From: Rhodeus uyekii
Taxonomy: Eukaryota > Chordata > Actinopteri > Cypriniformes > Acheilognathidae
Length of the DNA stretch: 64,000 bases
Direction of reading: 5' to 3'
NCBI GenBank assembly: GCA_037043235.1
Contig: JAWRVZ010000475.1
Coordinates: 62,001-126,000 of the forward strand
Shown: one piece after another, positions 58,538-64,000 of the stretch
Layout: every line of letters begins with the position of its first letter
Numbering within the stretch: position 1 is the stretch's first letter
The notes under the pieces: model-generated
Seen by the model: only the letters and a program-made list of their open reading frames with translations
Database searches by the model: none
What the model was told of the DNA's origin: nothing
Translations under genes and position numbers: made by a program

Positions 58538-60537
58538 CTAGAATGTACATTTCCTGAAGAAAATGTGAGTGGTGCTCGAAGTGGCAAAATCCGCCCCGGG
58601 CCTGGTGCGGCTGCTGTTCTGGGTGGTTTCTATGGCATTATTAGCATAATCTAACACTTAGCTAGGCACTATTAGCATGTAGCTATTCACTGCTAGCATA
58701 TGTAGCATGTAGGAAGTCCTGTTTGCTAGCATGAGTCAATAGAGCCAACCCCCATGTCTCTATGACGCTTAGAAGCAGAGATATGGGTCTGGCTAAATGG
58801 TTGCTAGGGTAAACTATTTGGTTGCTAAGGAGTGGCTTTTCAGCTCGAAGTGATGTTACTCCAAAGGCTGATTGTCAAATAGACCCAACCCCCATGTCTG
58901 TACGACTTTCTGATGCAGAGACATTGGTCTGGCTAAATGGTTGCTAGGGTACTCTGTTTGGTTGCTAAGGAGTAGCTTGGCAGCTGCCAGTGATGTTACT
59001 CCAAAGGCTGATTGTCAAATTGACCCAACTCCCATGTCTGTACCACTTTCTGATGCGGAGATATAGGTCTGGCTAAATGGTTGCTAGGGTACGCTATTTG
59101 GTTGCTAAGGAGTGGCTTTGCAGCTGCCATTTATGTCACTCCAAACGCTCCTTGTGAGTATGAACGATATAAACCAACCAGAATGCCTCTACGACATTCA
59201 GAACTGAAGATATCTCACTTTGTATTTGGTTGCTAAGGTGCTTCATAATGGTTGCTAGGGCGTGGCTAGGAAGTGTTGGAGATATTTGTGATTGGCAGTT
59301 TGCTGCCCTGAGTCAAATGAGCCCACCTTCAAATTTCTATGACTGTTCTATCCAGAGATAGAAGTCGATCAATTTGAATGGAAGTCTATGGGATGGGTTG
59401 CTAAGGTGCTCTAAATGGTTGCTAGGGCGTGGCTTAATAGCTTCCCAGTGATCCTGAGACACTCATTGGTCGCCTGAGTAAAATGAGCCCTCCCCCTTGT
59501 TTCTGTGACGCTGTGCTGCAGAGCTATGTTCAATTCAAAATCCCTATGCACACAGTAGATGGCGTTTCATGGGACGGTTTTCCCCATTCATTTCAATGGG
59601 GCAAGTTTGGGAGCTCTAGCACCCCAGGGGTGCAACTTTTACCCCATTTTGTGGTATGGTCTCACAGAGCCATCCACACTCTTCAAATGTGGCAAGTTTC
59701 GTCTTTTTACAAATTTCTCGCTCCGAGTTATTAATCGTCAAAGTCGTTTGCACCGCGTATAAATACTCTTCTAGGATTTCCGTTAACATTGATGTCTATG
59801 GGGGCACGTTTGGGCAGCTCTAGCACCCCAGGGGTGCAACTTTTACCCCATTTTTTGGTATGTTCTTACAGAACCTGCCAGCCTCTACAAATGTGGCAAG
59901 TTTCATCTTTTTACAAATTCCTCACTCCGAGTTATTAATCGTCAAAGTTGGTCGCAATGCATTGTCTATGCGTTTTTTCGCCTGTTTGATCGCCCCTGGG
60001 GCGAACATCGTACCCCCGATCGCTTAGAATAGATATAGCACACCTCTCCTCAATAGGCTGCACGTTTTGATGCCTCATTCATGGGTCTAGGACAAACGCC
60101 CTAGGAGGAGTAGCGCGCCGAAAAAAAAGTGGAATAATAATAATAATAAATAACATTGAGGTCTATGGGGGCAAGTTTGGGCAGCTGTAGCACCCCAGGG
60201 GTGCAACTTTTACCCCATTTTTTGGTATGTTCTTACAGAGCCTGCCAGCCTCTACAAATGTGGCGAGTTTCATCTTTTTACAAATTCCTCACTCCGAGTT
60301 ATTAATCATCAAAGTTTGTGGCAATGCGTTGTCTATGCGTTTTTTCGGCTGCTTTTTCGCCCCTGGGGCGACCATCGTACCCCCGATCGCTTACAAAAGA
60401 TAGAGCACCACTCTCCTCAATCGGCCGCACGTTTTGACGCCTCATTCATGGGTCTGGGACCAACGCTCTAGGAGGAGGAGCGCGCCGAAAATTTGGTGGT
60501 ATCAGCATCATTATTATAGGCTTGGTAAGATAGTAAT

Positions 60538-60605
60538 AGTAGTGCTCGAGGCGAGCACCACTAACTAGAATGTACATTTCCTGAAGAAAATGTGAGTGGT
60601 GCTCG
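60538..60605. repeat. K-J three-arm palindrome, unit 23
   Basis: AGG-loop form, leading into F. Confidence 0.9.
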
Positions 60606-60639
60606 CAGTGGCAAAATCCGCCCCGGGCCAGGTGAGGCA

Positions 60640-61193
60640 GTAGCTAGGGTAACCATGATGTTGCTAGGCAGTTGCTAGGGTAACTGGGATGGTTGCTAAG
60701 GTGTTGCTATGTGGTTGCTAGGGTAACCAGGGTGGTTGCTATGGTGTTGCTAGGTGGTTGCTGGGGTAACCAGAGTGGTTGCTAGGCTGTTGCTAGGGTA
60801 ATCAGAGTGGTTGCTATGGTGTTGCTAGGCTGTTGCTAGGGTAATAAGAGTGGTTGCTATGGTGTTGCTAGGTGGTTGCTAGGGTAACTGGAGTCGTCGC
60901 TAGGTGGTTGCTAGGGTAACCAGAGTGGTTGCTAGAATGTTGCTAGGGTAATCAGAGTGGTTGCTATGTTGTTGCTAGGTGGTTGCTAGGGTAACCGGAG
61001 TGTTTGCTAGGCGGTTGCTAGGCAGTTGCTAGGGTAACCAGGGTGGTTGCTAGGTGGTTGCTAGGGTAATCAGAGTGGTTGCTATGGTGTTGCTAGGCGG
61101 TTGCTAGGGTAACCAGAGTGGTTCCTAGGCGATTGCTAAGGTGTGACTAGGCTAACTGGTTGGTTACTAGGGTTATGCTAGGTGGTTGTTATG
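60640..61193. repeat. F minisatellite array 16 (554 bp)
   Basis: Carries GTAATAAGAG and GCTAGAATG variants and ends in GTGTGACTAGG rather than GTGTCACTAGG. No other array in the window has the same word order. Confidence 0.97.
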
Positions 61194-61353
61194 GCTCATC
61201 TGGGGTGTCCTGGGCCGTTTCTAGGTGGTTATTAGGTGTTATAGGGGGTTTCTAGGGCATTATTAGCATAATTTAACACTTAGTTAATCACTATTAGCAT
61301 GTAGCTATTCACTGCTAGCATATGTAGCATGTTTGAAGTCCTGTTTGCTAGCA

Positions 61354-63369
61354 TGAGTCAATAGAGCCAACCCCCATGTCTCTATGACGCTTAGAAGCAG
61401 AGATATGGGTCTGGCTAAATGGTTGCTAGGGTAAACTATTTGGTTGCTAAGGAGTGGCTTTTCAGCTCGAAGTGATTTTACTCCAAAGGCTGATTGTCAA
61501 ATAGACCCAACCCCCATGTCTGTACGACTTTCTGATGCAGAGACATTGGTCTGGCTAAATGGTTGCTAGGGTACTCTGTTTGGTTGCTAAGGAGTAGCTT
61601 GGCAGCTGCCAGTGATGTTACTCCAAAGGCTGATTGTCAAATTGACCCAACTCCCATGTCTGTACCACTTTCTGATGCGGAGATATAGGTCTGGCTAAAT
61701 GGTTGCTAGGGTACACTATTTGGTTGCTAAGGAGTGGCTTTGCAGCTGCCATTTATGTCACTCCAAAGGCTCTTTGTGAGTATGAACGATATAAACCAAC
61801 CAGAATGCCTCTACGACATTCAGAACTGAAGATGTCTCACTTTGTATTTGGTTGCTAAGGTGCTCCATAATGGTTGCTAGGGCGTGGCTAGGAAGTGTTG
61901 GAGACGTTTGTGATTGGCAGTTTGCTGCCCCGAGTCAAACGAGCCCACCCTCAAATTTCTATGACTGTTCTATCCAGAGATAGAAGTCGATCCATTTGAA
62001 TGGAAGTCTATGGGATGGGTTGCTAAGGTGCTCTAAACGGTTGCTAGGGCGTGGCTTAATAGCTTCCCAGTGATCCTGAGACACTCATTGGTCGCCTGAG
62101 TAAAATGAGCCCTCCCCCTTGTTTCTGTGACGCTGTGCTGCAGAGCTATGTTCAATTCAAAATCCCTATGCACATAGTAGATGGTGTTTCATGGGACGGT
62201 TTTCCCCATTCATTTCAATGGGGAAAGTTTGGGAGCTCTAGCACCCCAGGGGTGCAACTTTTACCCCATTTTGTGGTATGTTCTCACAGAGCCATCCACC
62301 CTCTTCAGATGTGGCGAGTTTCGTCTTTTTACAAATTTCTCGCTCCGAGTTATTAATCGTCAAAGTCGTTTGCACCGCGTATAAATACTCTTCTAGGATT
62401 TCCGTTAACATTGATGTCTATGGGGGCACGTTTGGGCAGCTCTAGCACCCCAGGGGTGCAACTTTTACCCCATTTTTTGGTATGTTCTTACAGAACCTGC
62501 CAGCCTCTACAAATGTGGCAAGTTTCATCTTTTTACAAATTCCTCACTCCGAGTTATTAATTGTCAAAGTTGGTCGCAATGCATTGTCTATGCGTTTTTT
62601 CGCCTGTTTGATCGCCCCTGGGGCGAACATCGTACCCCCGATCGCTTAGAAAAGATATAGCACACCTCTCCTCAATAGGCTGCACGTTTTGATGCCTCAT
62701 TCATGGGTCTAGGACAAACGCCCTAGGAGGAGTAGCGCGCCGAAAAAAAAGTGGAATAATAATAATAATAAATAACATTGAGGTCTATGGGGGCAAGTTT
62801 GGGCAGCTGTAGCACCCCAGGGGTGCAACTTTTACCCCATTTTTTGGTATGTTCTTACAGAGCCTGCCAGCCTCTACAAATGTGGCGAGTTTCATCTTTT
62901 TACAAATTCCTCACTCCGAGTTATTAATCATCAAAGTTTGTGGCAATGCGTTGTCTATGCGTTTTTTTGGCTGCTTTTTCGCCCCTGGGGCGACCATCGT
63001 ACCCCCGATCGCTTACAAAAGATATAGCACACCTCTCCTCAATAGGCCGCACGTTTTGACGCCTCATTTATGGGTCTGGGACAAACGCTCTTGGAACAGG
63101 AGCGCGGTGGAATCACCATCGTTATTATAGGCTTGGTAAGATAGTAATAGTAGTGCTCGAGGCGAGCACCACTAACTAGAATGTACATTTCCTGAAGAAA
63201 ATGTGAGTGGTGCTCGCAGTGGCAATATCCGCCCCGGGCCAGGTGTGGCTGGTGTTCCGGGTGGTTTCTATGGCATTCTTAGCATAATATAACACTTAGG
63301 TAGTCACTATTAGCATGTAGCTATTCACTGCTAGCATATGTAGCATGTAGGAAGTCCTGTTTACTAGCA
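61354..63369. repeat. HOR unit 24 (3A, D0-D1-D2-K, J, no F, no H)
   Basis: Leader 61354-62097 (744 bp); D block 62098-63175; J-G 63176-63369. Up to J it resembles unit 23. Its D2 tail (GGAACAGGAGCGCGGTGG) resembles D3 of units 4, 9 and 13 instead, and after J it takes the F-less path of unit 13. Confidence 0.95.
63149..63216. repeat. K-J three-arm palindrome, unit 24
   Basis: AGG-loop form, leading into the F-less G. Confidence 0.9.
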
Positions 63370-64000
63370 TGAGTCAATAGAGCCAACCCCCATGTCTCTA
63401 TGACGCTTAGAAGCAGAAATATGGGTCTGGCTAAATGGTTGCTAGGGTAAACTATTTGGTTGCTAAGGAGTGGCTTTGCAGCTGCCAGTGATGTAATTCC
63501 AAAGACTGATTGTCAAATAGACCCAACCCCCGTGTCTCTACGACTTTCTGATGCAGAGACACTGGTCTGGCTAAATGGTTGCTAGGGTACTCTATTTGGT
63601 TGCTAAGGAGTGGCTAAGCGTCTGCCAGTGATGTTACTCCAAAGGCTGATTGTCAAACGTACCCAACCCCCATGTCTCTGTGACTTTCTGATGCAAAGAT
63701 ATAGGGCTGGCTAAATGGTTGTTAGGTTACTCTGTTTCGTTGCTAAGGAGTGGCTTGGCAGTAGCCATTGATGTTCCTCCAAAGGCTCCTTATGAGTATG
63801 AACGATATAAACCAACTACAATGACTCTACGACATTCAGAACTCAAGATATCTCACTTTGTATTTGGTTGCTAAGGTGCTCTATGATGGTTGCTAAGGCG
63901 TGGCTAGGAAGTTTTGAAGACATTGGTGATTGGCAGTTTGCTGCCCCGAGTCAAACGAGCCCACCCTCAAATTTGTATGACTTTTCTATCCAGATATAGA
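63370..64000. repeat. HOR unit 25 (cut by window end; 3A, B, partial C)
   Basis: Only the leader is present: three A monomers, B and the beginning of C. The sequence matches 34453-35083 at a constant offset of 28,917 bp up to the last base, so the next module in the genome should be a D0. Confidence 0.93.

Larger units (their letters stand above)
56197..58731. repeat. HOR unit 22 (2A, D0-D1-D2-K, H-beta, no F)
   Basis: Leader 56197-56800; D block 56801-57869; H 57870-58537 (beta subtype, 668 bp); J-G 58538-58731, with one substitution in the J arm (GCTCGAAGTGG). It duplicates unit 15 up to 57922. Confidence 0.95.
58732..61353. repeat. HOR unit 23 (3A, D0-D1-D2-K, J, F, G)
   Basis: Leader 58732-59475 (744 bp); D block 59476-60564; J 60565-60639; F 60640-61193; G 61194-61353. 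It is a close relative of the next unit: leader, D0 and D1 recur at +2,622 bp. The G module ends in a GTTTGAAG variant followed by GAGTC, although F is present. Confidence 0.95.
1..64000. repeat. Higher-order tandem satellite array filling the window
   Basis: Twenty-four occurrences of the same D0 header (ATG of an AAAATGAGCCC motif at 717, 3252, 5948, 8002 and so on to 62105; ATT in one copy at 19505) divide the window into head-to-tail units averaging about 2.67 kb. All units have the same strand and module order. No unique sequence longer than a few tens of bases separates them, and neither array end is reached. Open reading frames are by-products of the repeat and none is annotated. Orientation is by the given strand only, since nothing sets a coding direction. 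Confidence 0.97.

Noticed and set aside
1..64000. CRISPR array
   Set aside because: Repeats are contiguous modules of 140 bp and more, with no short unique spacers of constant length and no cas genes.
1..64000. Centromere satellite with a CENP-B box
   Set aside because: I looked for TTCG....A..CGGG-type motifs and found no convincing recurrent match. Centromeric function cannot be judged from the sequence.
1..64000. tRNA, rRNA, snRNA or microRNA clusters
   Set aside because: No cloverleaf, rRNA core motif or known miRNA seed-bearing hairpin was recognised. The only strong hairpins are the K and J elements and the short D palindromes.

Overview
This window is one long, gene-free tandem array. 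I find no credible protein-coding gene, rRNA, tRNA, transposase or CRISPR array. Every open reading frame is short (at most about 116 codons), recurs with the DNA repeat, overlaps others on both strands, and is broken in sister copies by indels. The satellite with a GGTTGCTAGG-rich minisatellite and no prokaryotic features suggests a vertebrate genome, most likely a teleost and perhaps a cyprinid. The species guess rests on general recollection of such repeats, not on a match I can show.

The array has 25 higher-order repeat (HOR) units in one orientation: unit 1 lacks its first 34 bases, unit 25 is cut by the window end, and 23 are complete (1,887 to 3,896 bp). Each unit is built in the same order. 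(1) A leader of 140-bp A monomers followed by one B and one C monomer. (2) A D block: one short D0 monomer and one to three longer D monomers of roughly 360-400 bp, some ending in a hairpin K. (3) J, a 75-bp junction element. (4) Optionally H, a 665-bp module that itself starts with J. (5) Optionally F, a GGTTGCTAGG minisatellite of 254-1,535 bp. (6) G, a 160-bp TAGCAT-rich linker, shortened where F is absent.

Module lengths are quantised. Leaders are 463, 603/604 or 744 bp, which are steps of 140 bp. D blocks fall near 675, 1,070-1,093 and 1,476-1,492 bp. The J-to-unit-end stretch is exactly 194 bp in all eight units without F. H is 665 bp in eight of nine copies. Only F is freely variable. 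H occurs at 4338, 9471, 12001, 12666, 23571, 44506, 49338, 52185 and 57870. F occurs in 16 units and adds up to about 11.4 kb.

Recent rearrangements are visible as long, nearly identical blocks: 6611-12049 with 20571-26150, 36261-39164 with 55019-57922, and a tandem 2,847-bp duplication at 48924-54617. Most of their ends fall in or beside the K-J palindrome, a three-arm inverted repeat. The F arrays are dense in a sequence matching the RFX X-box consensus. These two points, a structured recombination junction and hundreds of phased RFX-like sites inside a modular satellite, are the most interesting things here.
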